From positions 1-50,860 of the forward strand of contig JAKBAI010000005.1 in the NCBI GenBank assembly GCA_021809185.1: a DNA stretch of 50,860 bases, read 5' to 3'. Of this stretch, positions 16,150-25,091 are shown piece by piece. The stretch is from Planctomycetota bacterium. GTDB lineage: Bacteria > Planctomycetota > Planctomycetia > Gemmatales > Gemmataceae. Both the position numbers and the translations under genes were made by a program. Within the stretch, counting starts at the first letter, position 1. Each line of letters opens with the position of its first letter. The notes under the pieces are model-generated. The model was not told the origin of the DNA. It did not search any database and worked only from the letters and a program-made list of their open reading frames with translations.

Positions 16150-17394
16150 TTATTGCTTTTTTGGAGCGTCATGTTCTTTTCTCAGCTTATCGGCTTCTGT
16201 CTTAAGCTCAACGCCGAGTTTCAGTAGTGGATAAGTTCCGTGCCAGTGGGCAAAATCCTGCCCCCCCATAAAGGCTCCATGTTTTGCGGTGCGCCCATAA
16301 TAATGCCATAGATCGAAATATTTGAAGTCGATCGGTTGGGAAAGAGGTGCCGTACCTAGGATCTTATCTCGATGCAGCCCATCCATAATATCCAATGATT
16401 CCTTGACTTTTTCATTCACACTCTGAACTGTCTTTTCTGCTTCAAGATAAATTCGATCCACGAGAGAATTGGCATGGCATTGACTGCAAACCTCCTTCAT
16501 ATTTGACTGAGCAAGAGTATAGTTAGGCCGTTTACTAGAAATAGGATCAGCAAGTTTATACGAAAGGCGTTCGCTGGTATCATGGCTAGATTTAAGCCCA
16601 TTCAATCCGCTCATATGGCAGGTGGCGCAGGTAGGGACGAACATGTCTTTGCTAGTCAATTGTACTGGATCTTTACTCAGATTTAGCAAGTCTTTTTGGG
16701 CGGCGAAAATTACTCCATGTTTCGATTCATGATAAATCTCGAGCTGAGAATGATCTGGTCCCATATGACATTGGCCGCAAGTTGTTGGTAAACGGGCCAC
16801 GGCAACTGAGGCGACATGGCGGGTGTGACAGCTGGTGCAGGTTCCTATACTGCCATCGCTATTGGGTTTCCCAACGGAATGGCATTTGATGCATCCCGAA
16901 GTGATCGCCTCTTGCCCCTCCAATTTTACAAGTGGATTCGCAGGGCGTTTGCATGAACCAGGATGAAACTGCTCGGCAAAATCGACCTGCTCCTTACTAA
17001 GACCCGATTCCCCAAAAACAGCAGCCCACGATGCTGCGGCATGGCGACTTTGTAAAAACTGTCGATATTCCCGATCGTGACAATTCCGGCAATTCGATGC
17101 CGTTAAATGCTTACTGATAACAAATCCATGATGCACCAATTTTTCTTGAGCGTCCATTGGTTGGTGGCAGTCCAAACAGCTCACTCCTTTTTGGGCATGG
17201 ACACTCATTTCATATTCATGCACCACCGAATAATGTCTCTGACGATGGCAATCCGCACATTGACCCGTTGCTCGAATAAAGGTTGCTTTCGCATAATCGG
17301 TTTCGTAAGTAGGGCGGCTCCGGTTGATTAGATAACCGCTTAAAATTAGCGCGAAAGCAATTACAATTGCTATAAAAACCGATCGAAAAGACAT
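16150..17394 (-). CDS. Octaheme c-type cytochrome, hydroxylamine-oxidoreductase-like
   Basis: A 414-residue secreted or periplasmically anchored multiheme cytochrome. An N-terminal hydrophobic segment (6-23) serves as signal or anchor. Eight CxxCH sites occur at 46-50, 73-77, 102-106, 168-172, 186-190, 206-210, 256-260 and 303-307. The C-terminal heme-free region with WHYYGRTAKHGAFMGGQDF and AHWHGTYPLL, and the stretch CATCHMSG followed by SHDTSERLSYKL, resemble the HAO family of octaheme enzymes. Known members oxidise hydroxylamine or hydrazine, or reduce nitrite or hydroxylamine. The tyrosine that would cross-link the P460 heme cannot be assigned without an alignment. AGAGG lies 6 bp before ATG 17394. 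This alone does not imply ammonia oxidation or anammox. Confidence 0.88.
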   Translation of the reverse strand: MSFRSVFIAIVIAFALILSGYLINRSRPTYETDYAKATFIRATGQCADCHRQRHYSVVHEYEMSVHAQKGVSCLDCHQPMDAQEKLVHHGFVISKHLTASNCRNCHDREYRQFLQSRHAAASWAAVFGESGLSKEQVDFAEQFHPGSCKRPANPLVKLEGQEAITSGCIKCHSVGKPNSDGSIGTCTSCHTRHVASVAVARLPTTCGQCHMGPDHSQLEIYHESKHGVIFAAQKDLLNLSKDPVQLTSKDMFVPTCATCHMSGLNGLKSSHDTSERLSYKLADPISSKRPNYTLAQSNMKEVCSQCHANSLVDRIYLEAEKTVQSVNEKVKESLDIMDGLHRDKILGTAPLSQPIDFKYFDLWHYYGRTAKHGAFMGGQDFAHWHGTYPLLKLGVELKTEADKLRKEHDAPKKQ

Positions 17395-17944
17395 ATTTTA
17401 CCTCTTGAACGGACTTGGACGACTACTCTGTTTGAATCTATTCTTAAAGATTATACAAGCCAAACAATCAACGCAAAGTGTATACCATTTCCGAGAAGAA
17501 GATTCATTTTCGAAAATGAATTGATTATTCGAAAGATAGAGCTTGAATTCGAGTTAATAACGCTAGATGAGAGAAGTAGAATATATCTAACTTTGTTTTG
17601 GGTGAAAAATCAAAAAGAATGAATTCTATAGAAACACAGAAGCGGATTTGAGTGGTCCGATTCCGCACACAGAGGGGATCTTTGGTCAAGGCTTGTTACT
17701 TAGATCATTCAATTGAACAATCTATCAACTGGGGTTGTGCGATGACCAGTTGGTTCCAAAGGAAGCTTGGGTAGCTTAATTCTTTACGATAGGGGGCGAT
17801 AGGGGGTACGAAAGGGAGCACGAAGTTATTTAATGCTCCCTAACGAATTAAAGTCCAAGAAAAAGAATTTATCCTATGACCAAAGAAATCGATCCGATGT
17901 ATAAAAAAATACAATCTGTTTCGATTTGCCGATTTTAAGGATAC
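17395..17944. other. Spacer upstream of the octaheme cytochrome
   Basis: A 550-bp gap. It holds a terminator-like hairpin at 17813-17841 for the dehydrogenase gene, a 7-bp inverted repeat CAACTGG/CCAGTTG around 17729-17754, and presumably the cytochrome promoter near 17400-17600. No coding frame is credible. Confidence 0.5.
17813..17841 (-). terminator. Hairpin downstream of the PVC dehydrogenase gene
   Basis: AGGGAGCA (17813-17820) pairs exactly with TGCTCCCT (17834-17841) around a 13-base loop, about 100 bp after the stop of the dehydrogenase gene. On the minus strand it is followed only by TTTCG, so termination would be weak or factor-assisted. Confidence 0.5.
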
Positions 17945-20900
17945 TCACCATTTGCCGTTGAGGATAGTAAACCTTGCTGCGGAATTAGGAGCATCATCGA
18001 GTTCGATGATCAAACCAGAATTGAGGAAATCTTTTACTTCAGGTAAATCGATCGTAAAAGTCAAGGTTTGTAATCCTTTTGGGAGATCAACGACCCCTTC
18101 GTTGGTAAGAGCGATGGAATTAGGGCCGATATAGAGATTGATCCCTTTGCCGATATTCGATTTGATTTTAACTTTACCAGCAGTAGTAACGTTCACTTTA
18201 GCTCGAACAACACTCATCCTTCGAGTTTGATTGAAAATAGTGAACGATGGAAGTTGCTTAATGGGAAGCATTCCAGAAACCTCTGTGAGGAGTGTTTGCC
18301 ATTCAAAGAATGGCCGTGGGTTAGCAACAGTACCGACACGATTTTGTTGGAAAAAGCGAATCGTATTGCTATTTGGCAACAAAACTTCCCAGTGCCGGAT
18401 AATCCTACCTTTGCTTAGAGAATACGGTCCGACTTTACCGAGTTCAGAAAGGAATCGAACTAGATCGATTAGTTCTTGACGAGTAAGGGAATCGGCCAGT
18501 CCTTCGGGCATTAACGATGCCGATTCTCCGCGCGATTCGATATCGTCGATAGGAATTTTTATCTCTTTATCATCAAAGGTTCTTATAACTAGTTCTGTGG
18601 TATTTTCGCGTATCTTAATACCGGTAAATATTTGTCCATTTACCGTAGCGATGCGCAGGGAGTGGTACCCCTCCTTGACCGCTTTATTCGGGTAGATGAT
18701 CGATTCGAGAAGATAATCGACTGGGGCACTTGCGCCAATACTTGCAAGTTCAGGGCCGACAGCACCGCCAGCTCCGCCAAGGGCATGGCATTCGATACAA
18801 CGAAGCTCTTTACTACGATAAAGCTGTTCGCCATGAGCAGGATTGCCATTTTTTATAATTTCGCTGGTCATCTCTTTGACCTGTTCAGGGGTCAATTTAT
18901 AGGCCGATTGTCCTAGATTCCCGGCGCGCGTTAGTGCTTGTTGCAAAGAATCGTTCTTCTGACCCGAAGAGCGAACGATACGTAAACCGATTTTGGCAAT
19001 ATCCTGAGGTAGCTTGGCATTTTGCAAAGAAGATAATAAGATTTTCGGCCCTTGTTTCTGTTGCATAATCAAAGTGAATATTTGTTCGGGATTATCGGTC
19101 GGTTTCAGCTTGGATAATACAGGAACCAGCTTTGATTTAGTAGATTCTAAAGCAACAGGGATAAGGGACGCAAGAGCGATACGTTGAATTCCAGGGTTCT
19201 GGGTGTCCTCTAATAAAGTCAAGAGCGTTTGAATGCTTTCCCGATCATTCATTTCACTCAGGGCTTGAATCGCTGAACTGCGAACGGTGATTTCGAATTT
19301 GCTCTGTTTAGCGATTTCAATCAAGTCATTTCGCAATGAGGATACTTTCCATCGCCCCGCAAGGAGAATGGCCAAAGGACCAATTTTATCATCTTGATGA
19401 GCAAAGAACTCTTTTAATCTCTTGAGATCACCCGTGGGGATCTGGCGATTTTGCCGAGTAACTTCTTCCAAACTTTGCAACAATTTTAAAGCAAAAGAGT
19501 TCTGCTTAGCCTTTTGGAAAACAACGTCGAGGACTTTTTGCCAATCGGCGGGGCTACCACGCAAAGCGATGAGTTGATAAATAGCGATACTTTGATTTTC
19601 GCTTAGATTCGGGTTTTTTAACAACTCGAAAAGTGGTTTGGTATCGGTGCGAATTCCTAAAGAATTAAAGGCAAAAGAGATATGTTCCGGGTTGCGATTC
19701 AGATCGATTTTCCCTTCTTGAAATGCTTTAACCCATATCGATTGAAGTTCGCGAGTTGTTAACCAGAGTGAGTAATCGAGAGTCGAATCCATGGGGTGAT
19801 CGAGTGCTTGTAAAGCGATCGATTCTGCTTGGAGGTCGGCAGATTTGGCCAGAGCACAAATTGCCTCCAAGCGAACGCGCGGGTGGGGGTCATTCACGGC
19901 AGCTTGGAATAAGGAAAGATGTTCTGGTAGTGAATTTTGGACATAGGAGAGAACTCGCACTGCTGCTGCGCGGATTTTTCCATCTTTGGCCTTTAACAGC
20001 TCTTTTAAAAGTTGATGATCGACTCGATCTACCGATTGAGATGTCCAAAGGCCTTCTAGAAGGAGATGTTCATAATCTTTTTGTTCGGGATGAAGTTTGA
20101 GTTCTTTGATCCATTTCTGAAGGGCGGGAACGATTTTCTCCGCTCCGCGTTCTTTCAAGACTCGCCGGGATTGATGCCGGGTCCAATATTCCGAGGAATG
20201 ATAATTTTGCAATAGTTGTTCGTTGGTGGCATGGATGAGATCGGGTCGTTTTACCAGTGGTCGACCCTTAGCTGTAACGCGCCAGATTCGCCCATGGGTA
20301 TGATCTCGGCGCGGATCACGAAAATCGATTTCCCCATGTTGGATAATAGGATTGTACCAATCGGCGATGTAGATAGCACCATCTGGACCCATTTTGATAT
20401 CGATTGGTCTAAAAGCAGGGTGATTCGTGCGAATCAATTCCTGTTTTTCCACGGCTGAAAAGGTAGAACCATCTTCTTGGATAACAAACCGGCACACCCG
20501 GTGACCGCGGAAGTCGTTGGTCAATATATTGCCACGCCAATCTTCAGGCAAATGACTGCCACTGAGAATTTCTAAACCGCAATGTTTCGGGCTGCCCGGA
20601 TTCATGCCGTGCAAAATTCGACTTGCTCCCACAGCTGTTACATAATAAGCACCGGGAACCCCATGATTAATCCCTTCCCCATAGGCACCATCGGTAATGA
20701 ACGATTGACCATAATCGTCAAAGTGATGTCCCCAGGTATTGACAAAACCACGAACAAAAACATTCAGATCCAGATTTTCTGGCCGGAGTGACCAGATCCC
20801 CCCTCCATTGAGAGTTTTAACTCCATAGGGGGTCTCGATATGCGAATGAATGTAGATCGACTGATTGAAGTAGAGCATGCCATCAGGCCCCCACCGCAAC

Positions 20901-21409
20901 GTATGGACAATATGGTGCGTATCTTCTGTACCAAAACCAGAAAGGACGATGCGGCGCTGATCTGCTTTTTGTCCCGGTTTGCTCGCTTTTAGATGAACCA
21001 ATTCGGTGCTGTTACCGACATAGGCCCCTCCATCCCCTGGTTCAATTCCCGTAGGGATCAATAAACCGTCAGCAAAAACAGTAGTTTTATCGGCTTTACC
21101 ATCGCCATCGACATCTTCTAGAACAATAATCTTATCATTGGCTTTTTGGCCCGGTTTGATATGAGGGTATACTTCGCTACTGGCTACCCATAATCGTCCT
21201 TGTGCATCAAAATTCATCTGAATCGGTTTTGCCAAAAGTGGATCGGCAGCGAATAGATTTACTTCAAAGCCTTCAGCGAGCTGAAAACTTTTTCTTTCCA
21301 ATTCCGGATCTGGATCGGGAACCTGAGCATTTTTCTGGGCATAAATATTTGCTGGGAGCAAATAGATAAACAATCCAAATAGAAGGGAGAGAATCAATCG
21401 AACGGTCAT
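17945..21409 (-). CDS. PVC-type membrane-bound dehydrogenase with CxxCH heme-binding domain
   Basis: A very large (1154 residues) exported protein typical of Planctomycetes and Verrucomicrobia. A signal peptide ends near residue 24 (ANIYA). A beta-propeller of the DUF7133 or putative membrane-bound dehydrogenase type follows (about 37-390, LAEGFEVNLFAADPLLAKPIQM onward, with the calcium-site-like DVDGDGKADKT). Next are HEAT-like helical repeats (about 400-840), the single-heme domain with CIECH at about residues 870-874 followed by GGAGGAVGPELASIG, and a C-terminal beta-rich domain. Substrates are not known; sugar or alcohol oxidation is generally supposed. The upstream GDSL-like hydrolase on the same strand is its frequent neighbour in this phylum. 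AAGGA lies before ATG 21409. Confidence 0.92.
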   Translation of the reverse strand: MTVRLILSLLFGLFIYLLPANIYAQKNAQVPDPDPELERKSFQLAEGFEVNLFAADPLLAKPIQMNFDAQGRLWVASSEVYPHIKPGQKANDKIIVLEDVDGDGKADKTTVFADGLLIPTGIEPGDGGAYVGNSTELVHLKASKPGQKADQRRIVLSGFGTEDTHHIVHTLRWGPDGMLYFNQSIYIHSHIETPYGVKTLNGGGIWSLRPENLDLNVFVRGFVNTWGHHFDDYGQSFITDGAYGEGINHGVPGAYYVTAVGASRILHGMNPGSPKHCGLEILSGSHLPEDWRGNILTNDFRGHRVCRFVIQEDGSTFSAVEKQELIRTNHPAFRPIDIKMGPDGAIYIADWYNPIIQHGEIDFRDPRRDHTHGRIWRVTAKGRPLVKRPDLIHATNEQLLQNYHSSEYWTRHQSRRVLKERGAEKIVPALQKWIKELKLHPEQKDYEHLLLEGLWTSQSVDRVDHQLLKELLKAKDGKIRAAAVRVLSYVQNSLPEHLSLFQAAVNDPHPRVRLEAICALAKSADLQAESIALQALDHPMDSTLDYSLWLTTRELQSIWVKAFQEGKIDLNRNPEHISFAFNSLGIRTDTKPLFELLKNPNLSENQSIAIYQLIALRGSPADWQKVLDVVFQKAKQNSFALKLLQSLEEVTRQNRQIPTGDLKRLKEFFAHQDDKIGPLAILLAGRWKVSSLRNDLIEIAKQSKFEITVRSSAIQALSEMNDRESIQTLLTLLEDTQNPGIQRIALASLIPVALESTKSKLVPVLSKLKPTDNPEQIFTLIMQQKQGPKILLSSLQNAKLPQDIAKIGLRIVRSSGQKNDSLQQALTRAGNLGQSAYKLTPEQVKEMTSEIIKNGNPAHGEQLYRSKELRCIECHALGGAGGAVGPELASIGASAPVDYLLESIIYPNKAVKEGYHSLRIATVNGQIFTGIKIRENTTELVIRTFDDKEIKIPIDDIESRGESASLMPEGLADSLTRQELIDLVRFLSELGKVGPYSLSKGRIIRHWEVLLPNSNTIRFFQQNRVGTVANPRPFFEWQTLLTEVSGMLPIKQLPSFTIFNQTRRMSVVRAKVNVTTAGKVKIKSNIGKGINLYIGPNSIALTNEGVVDLPKGLQTLTFTIDLPEVKDFLNSGLIIELDDAPNSAARFTILNGKW

Positions 21410-21504
21410 TTTTATTTATCCTTGATCATCACTTTGAGAGTTCTTTTATCTCAGAATTTTAGTTTCTCGGGATTATGCTTATGTTTCAATAATGTCTCAA
21501 TAAA

Positions 21505-21532
21505 GTCTAACAATATTTTATCGATGTTAGAC
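21505..21532 (-). terminator. Hairpin between the GDSL-like gene and the PVC dehydrogenase gene
   Basis: GTCTAAC (21505-21511) pairs with GTTAGAC (21526-21532). On the minus strand it is followed by TTTATT. It may stop part of the transcription from the hydrolase gene before the dehydrogenase. Confidence 0.45.
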
Positions 21533-21600
21533 GTTTCGTTGTGTTATTATTATCGCTGAAATTATCGCAGCGGCTTTCGCTTCACGAATTAGATAGCCGA

Positions 21601-22968
21601 CTATTTTATTTCCTTGATTTCATAATGGTGTTTCGTTGGTATTTTTAGCTTTGCGATTTCTTTTTCTTTGGCATCGATTAATGGATCGAATTCGACAACT
21701 TCTTTCGCATTACGCCCCTGTTCATGTTTGCGAAAGCCGAAAAGATAGGTTTCGTTTTGTGGTCTCCAGCGGTAAAAATAGAGCTGATTTTTATCGATAA
21801 TGGTTCGCCGGAGCTTTTCAGTCTGATCCCATTCTGGACTATAAAGTATCGGTAAACCTCTAGAGAATTCCTCAGCAGTAGCGTATAAAATCGATTTGCC
21901 ATCGATCAGGAGTTCGTACTTCCCTGCTTTGAGATTGCCTATTTGTAGGATACGCTGATAGCTAGGAAGCGAAGCCGCTACCGATTCTCCTTTTTTCTTG
22001 TCGGAAGAAACCGCGGAATCATTTTCCAATGGTGCGCTAGGTAAGGGCAAGTGGTCATCGATCAATTCAAAGTTTTGCGAATTAGTCCAATTGGCGATAA
22101 AGGTTCCTTGCACGGTTTTTGCCCCGTCGTTACTGACCTGAATTTTCCAGGGGACGATCTTTTGCTTGATACTCTTTGCCCAGAGGGGAGCAAGTTCACG
22201 GTAGCCGTTTTTGGTAAGATGGATGCCATTATCGGTAAAGCGATGCGTTGGGGAGGATGATAGTACAAGCGGCTCCATTGTGGAAAATAAATCGACAAAA
22301 GTCAGTTGGCGCTCTTTCGCAATCATCTGAATAGCTTCCGAGTATTGCTTAATATGTTGATTGGCTAAAGAGGCATCAGGGAACGGTGGCCCAAGGCTTT
22401 CATGGGGAGTGGGACTGGTTAGCACGATGGTTGCTTTGCTTGGGGCAAGAACCTCTAAAAGATGTTTCAGACCTCTTTTGAAATTGTCAATTCCCTTATC
22501 TCCAGCAAACGACTCATTGGCGCCGTAAGAAATGATAATGAGGGTCGGTTTTAAGGCCAAAGTCAGTTCTTGCAAACGATGAAAGCCTACTGCGGGAGTA
22601 TCGAAGCCAGCGCGGGCATCCCCATAAACGGTATCGCCACTCCAACCAAGATTGCGAAATACAAAATCGGTTTTTGGATTGGTAATCGCTAACGCGGTTT
22701 CCCAATAGCCATAACGCTGTTCGCGCTCTACCATGGTGCTGCCAATCCAAACAATTCGCTCATTTGTTTTGATTTTGCCGGAAAATTCTTGAGCATTTAT
22801 TCGATTGGCCCCAATGTCCATCAATAACCATAAACCCATCACGGTGAAGCAGCTCGAGAAGCGCAAAATCTTGAAGTGCAAGTTCGAGAGACTCGGTGAT
22901 AGAAACGAGTTATTGAGCTTCCGCATTAAAATTTGAATTAGAAACGGGGTTTGTATTGGCGTGATCAT
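21601..22968 (-). CDS. SGNH/GDSL-like hydrolase, planctomycete type
   Basis: Exported esterase-like protein of about 455 residues. The GDSL blocks are recognisable but altered: block I reads IVWIGSTMVEREQRYGYWE, so GDS is replaced by GST; a GWSGDTVYGDARAG block follows; block III is SYGANE; block V is DNGIHLTKNGY with the Asp and His expected for catalysis. The hydrophobic segment 36-52 followed by NRINAQE looks like a signal peptide, and an ATG 14 codons inside (22926) is an equally plausible start, since neither has a strong ribosome site. It lies upstream of the PVC dehydrogenase gene, a common pairing in this phylum, suggesting joint work on a polysaccharide or ester substrate. Confidence 0.85.
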   Translation of the reverse strand: MITPIQTPFLIQILMRKLNNSFLSPSLSNLHFKILRFSSCFTVMGLWLLMDIGANRINAQEFSGKIKTNERIVWIGSTMVEREQRYGYWETALAITNPKTDFVFRNLGWSGDTVYGDARAGFDTPAVGFHRLQELTLALKPTLIIISYGANESFAGDKGIDNFKRGLKHLLEVLAPSKATIVLTSPTPHESLGPPFPDASLANQHIKQYSEAIQMIAKERQLTFVDLFSTMEPLVLSSSPTHRFTDNGIHLTKNGYRELAPLWAKSIKQKIVPWKIQVSNDGAKTVQGTFIANWTNSQNFELIDDHLPLPSAPLENDSAVSSDKKKGESVAASLPSYQRILQIGNLKAGKYELLIDGKSILYATAEEFSRGLPILYSPEWDQTEKLRRTIIDKNQLYFYRWRPQNETYLFGFRKHEQGRNAKEVVEFDPLIDAKEKEIAKLKIPTKHHYEIKEIK

Positions 22969-23328
22969 TCTTGAAATCCCAGCTTGTATTAGCTAATTTT
23001 TTTAGTGGTTGATAGTCTGTCTATCTTTCAAATATCTTCTAAGAAAATTTATTTTATTGGAAGAAGTCCAATAACCAACTTATTCAGAAAGAAAATTTAA
23101 GGCAAGTTAATAACGGCAATTGTTCGAGATTCAAACGATCTTCTCTTATCGATTCTTTTCTAGGAACAAGCAAGATAGGGGTACGGGAAAACACTCTATC
23201 CGATTAAAATAAGAGGCCGATGATATTACTATTTCTCGAACCAAGAAACTTGAAGCAAATTCAAGTTTCTTTAGGTTATTTTAGTGGAAAAATTGGTTGT
23301 TCCCTTTGAAGAGATAACCAAGTTTGAT
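22969..23328. other. Spacer with terminator hairpin
   Basis: A 360-bp gap between the TRASH-like protein gene and the GDSL-like gene. It contains the 12-bp hairpin at 23243-23271 and presumably the promoter of the hydrolase gene. No coding frame is credible. Confidence 0.5.
23243..23271. terminator. 12-bp hairpin after the TRASH-like protein gene
   Basis: AAGAAACTTGAA (23243-23254) and TTCAAGTTTCTT (23260-23271) pair perfectly around a 5-base loop, about 58 bp after the gene's stop. The arms themselves are T-rich, but no clean T run follows on the minus strand. Confidence 0.6.
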
Positions 23329-24159
23329 TCATTTTTTCGCAGGTATTTCTGTTTTGTTTGCAGGGTTTTTTGCAGTATTTTTGCCTATTTTAAGATATTT
23401 TTCTGGATTGGCAAGGAATTCATCTCGGCAGCCCGAACAACAAACATAGTAAGTATTGCCTTTATAACTAACCGAAATCGTTCCGGTTCCACCACTGACA
23501 ATACACTCTTTTTGAGGCTTTCCCTTATCTACAAACGGTATTCCCTCCTTCGTTGCACCGAGCTGACAAATCTTTTCAAACACCGGACTATTTGCTATTT
23601 TGCTCTCTTCTCGAATAACAAATCGATTATCGTGTAAGAATAAGAAGGTGAATCGAGAATTCTCCCCTGTCTCTTGATTTTTTGAGTAGAAAACTAATGT
23701 GTTTTTCTTTAATTCGCCAAAGAAATCTCGGTTCTTTCCCTTGTTGTCCTTTGTTTGTAATAGCCAATGGTTTTTATCTTTTCCTCGTTTTAATTGCCAA
23801 TTTTTACCAAAACGCAAAGGTTTATCACTGTTCAGGTTCCCTTCTAACCAGGCCCCTTCTTTGGTAAATTTCCACTGCATGGTGAGATCAGCTCGGTTTG
23901 CCCATTGTTTACTATCTTTAGACTGTTGTTTGAATGATTCATCCAATTGAATGGTGCATCGCCATTTTCCTATTAAGTGGAAGAAAGGCTTGTACTCCTC
24001 TAAGGTGGGGGACTTAGTTGGTTCATCGGCAGTTACAGTGAATTCCCATAAACAGCATAAGATCCCAATTACGAACCCAATTAGACCAAATAGCCAATAA
24101 GATCTAAAATTAGATTTAAAGTTGTGTAATCCCCAAAAACTATTTTTATTACTTTTCAT
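23329..24159 (-). CDS. Membrane-anchored protein with C-terminal TRASH-like cysteine site
   Basis: A 276-residue exported protein. A hydrophobic segment (21-40) acts as signal or anchor. The middle (about 55-195) is a beta-rich domain unknown to me that begins LIGKWRCTIQLDESF and looks like a small-molecule-binding barrel. The end carries Cys 219, 240 and 244 in the spacing C-x20-C-x3-C, with the context YKGNTYYVCCSGC and DEFLANPEKYLK, matching TRASH/YHS-type metal-binding domains. A role in copper or other heavy-metal sensing or delivery is possible. GGAG sits 6 bp before ATG 24159. It is transcribed away from a 929-bp gap. Confidence 0.8.
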   Translation of the reverse strand: MKSNKNSFWGLHNFKSNFRSYWLFGLIGFVIGILCCLWEFTVTADEPTKSPTLEEYKPFFHLIGKWRCTIQLDESFKQQSKDSKQWANRADLTMQWKFTKEGAWLEGNLNSDKPLRFGKNWQLKRGKDKNHWLLQTKDNKGKNRDFFGELKKNTLVFYSKNQETGENSRFTFLFLHDNRFVIREESKIANSPVFEKICQLGATKEGIPFVDKGKPQKECIVSGGTGTISVSYKGNTYYVCCSGCRDEFLANPEKYLKIGKNTAKNPANKTEIPAKK

Positions 24160-24263
24160 TTAATCTCCGTTTTTTCTATACGATTTAAACGATTCGAGTT
24201 CAAAATTGACTCGATATAACGGTATGTATTTCAATTTTTTTATAAAAAGAAAAAATCGCTTTT

Positions 24264-24289
24264 CTGGAACTCACAACTGGAACTCACAA
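24264..24289. repeat. 13-bp exact tandem duplication
   Basis: CTGGAACTCACAA occurs twice head to tail (24264-24276, 24277-24289). It is intergenic. Confidence 0.9.
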
Positions 24290-24576
24290 AAATACTAAAT
24301 CTTTCCACGAAACTCTGATGGTTATCTTATATACTTTAGTCCAATTCTGAAAAAGTTATTGTATCTAAAACTTTTTATGCCCCTCCCTTAACTAAATAAG
24401 GCCAAATAAGTCTTGGAGACATTTTGAAGAATATCTTGCTATAAACTATTCTTCATCAATTCCACTGTTTTTCTTGTTAGATTTCAAATCTTAAAGACAA
24501 ATTTTATGGTTTCAACTATTCTTTATATTTCATTATTTTAGTTACTTTTTTGTTTTTGAATCATTATTCCTTTATT

Positions 24577-24610
24577 TTCTTAACCTCCATTATTTCTTAA
24601 CCTCCATTAT
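24577..24610. repeat. 17-bp exact tandem duplication
   Basis: TTCTTAACCTCCATTAT occurs twice head to tail (24577-24593, 24594-24610). It is intergenic. Confidence 0.9.
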
Positions 24611-25077
24611 TTGAACCAAAACTTTATCGAATGCTTCCGAGCTCGTTCGATTGGCCATAAAACCATTTTGGGAATCGTTCATGGGTTGATATCGAAAAGA
24701 GTAAGATTCGATTTAACAATCCTGATCTGACTTTATCGCTTTGTTCGTTTGTCATTTGAAAATATTCTCGATTAAACAGAACGAAGTGGTATGCAGCTCG
24801 ATTTCGCTGAGTGATCGGTGAGCGGTTACCATTTTTTAATCTTTTTGCTCTCTTTCCTGGAAAGTGAGTTTCGTTCAATTCTAAAATAAGATTGGTTTGC
24901 TTAAATAATCGAGAGTCGATCGATCGAATGAAATAAAGGAATTTCTAAACGAAGTTCCGTTGACAAAGGGAAGAAGTTGCATCCTTGATCCGGGATCTTG
25001 AAATATGCGACCAGGATTCATAAATGTATGAAGTATTCATGATTTATTCTGCCCTCGTCCAGAAGAAATACATGCGA

Positions 25078-25091
25078 AGGAGAACTCTTTG
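25078..25091 (+). promoter_or_regulatory. Ribosome site defining a TTG start
   Basis: AAGGAGA lies about 6 bp before the TTG at 25089. The FHA domain begins at once after it (MAKLIVIQGPDEGNQFELAIG), and the next in-frame ATG is far inside the protein, so the TTG start is well supported. Confidence 0.75.

Larger units (their letters stand above)
24160..25088. other. Largest gap: divergent promoter region between TRASH-like gene and FHA kinase
   Basis: This 929-bp AT-rich region separates divergently transcribed genes and should hold both promoters. Visible elements are a 13-bp tandem duplication (24264-24289), a 17-bp tandem duplication (24577-24610), a TTGACA hexamer at 24960-24965 without a good -10 partner, and overlapping ATTCAT/ATGAAT symmetry near 25015-25045 just before the kinase ribosome site. 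A minus-strand frame of 107 open codons ends at 24624 but has no ATG and no ribosome site. No RNA gene was recognised. Confidence 0.5.

Noticed and set aside
16150-17394. Evidence for anammox or ammonia oxidation
   Set aside because: HAO-like octaheme cytochromes are also found in organisms without these pathways, and no hydrazine synthase, ammonia monooxygenase or nitrite reductase gene is in the window.
24624-24878. Minus-strand open frame of 84 codons (107 open codons in total) in the large gap
   Set aside because: No ATG, only a TTG without a ribosome site. The peptide resembles nothing I know and the region looks like AT-rich spacer. It could be a remnant, but the support is too weak for a gene call.
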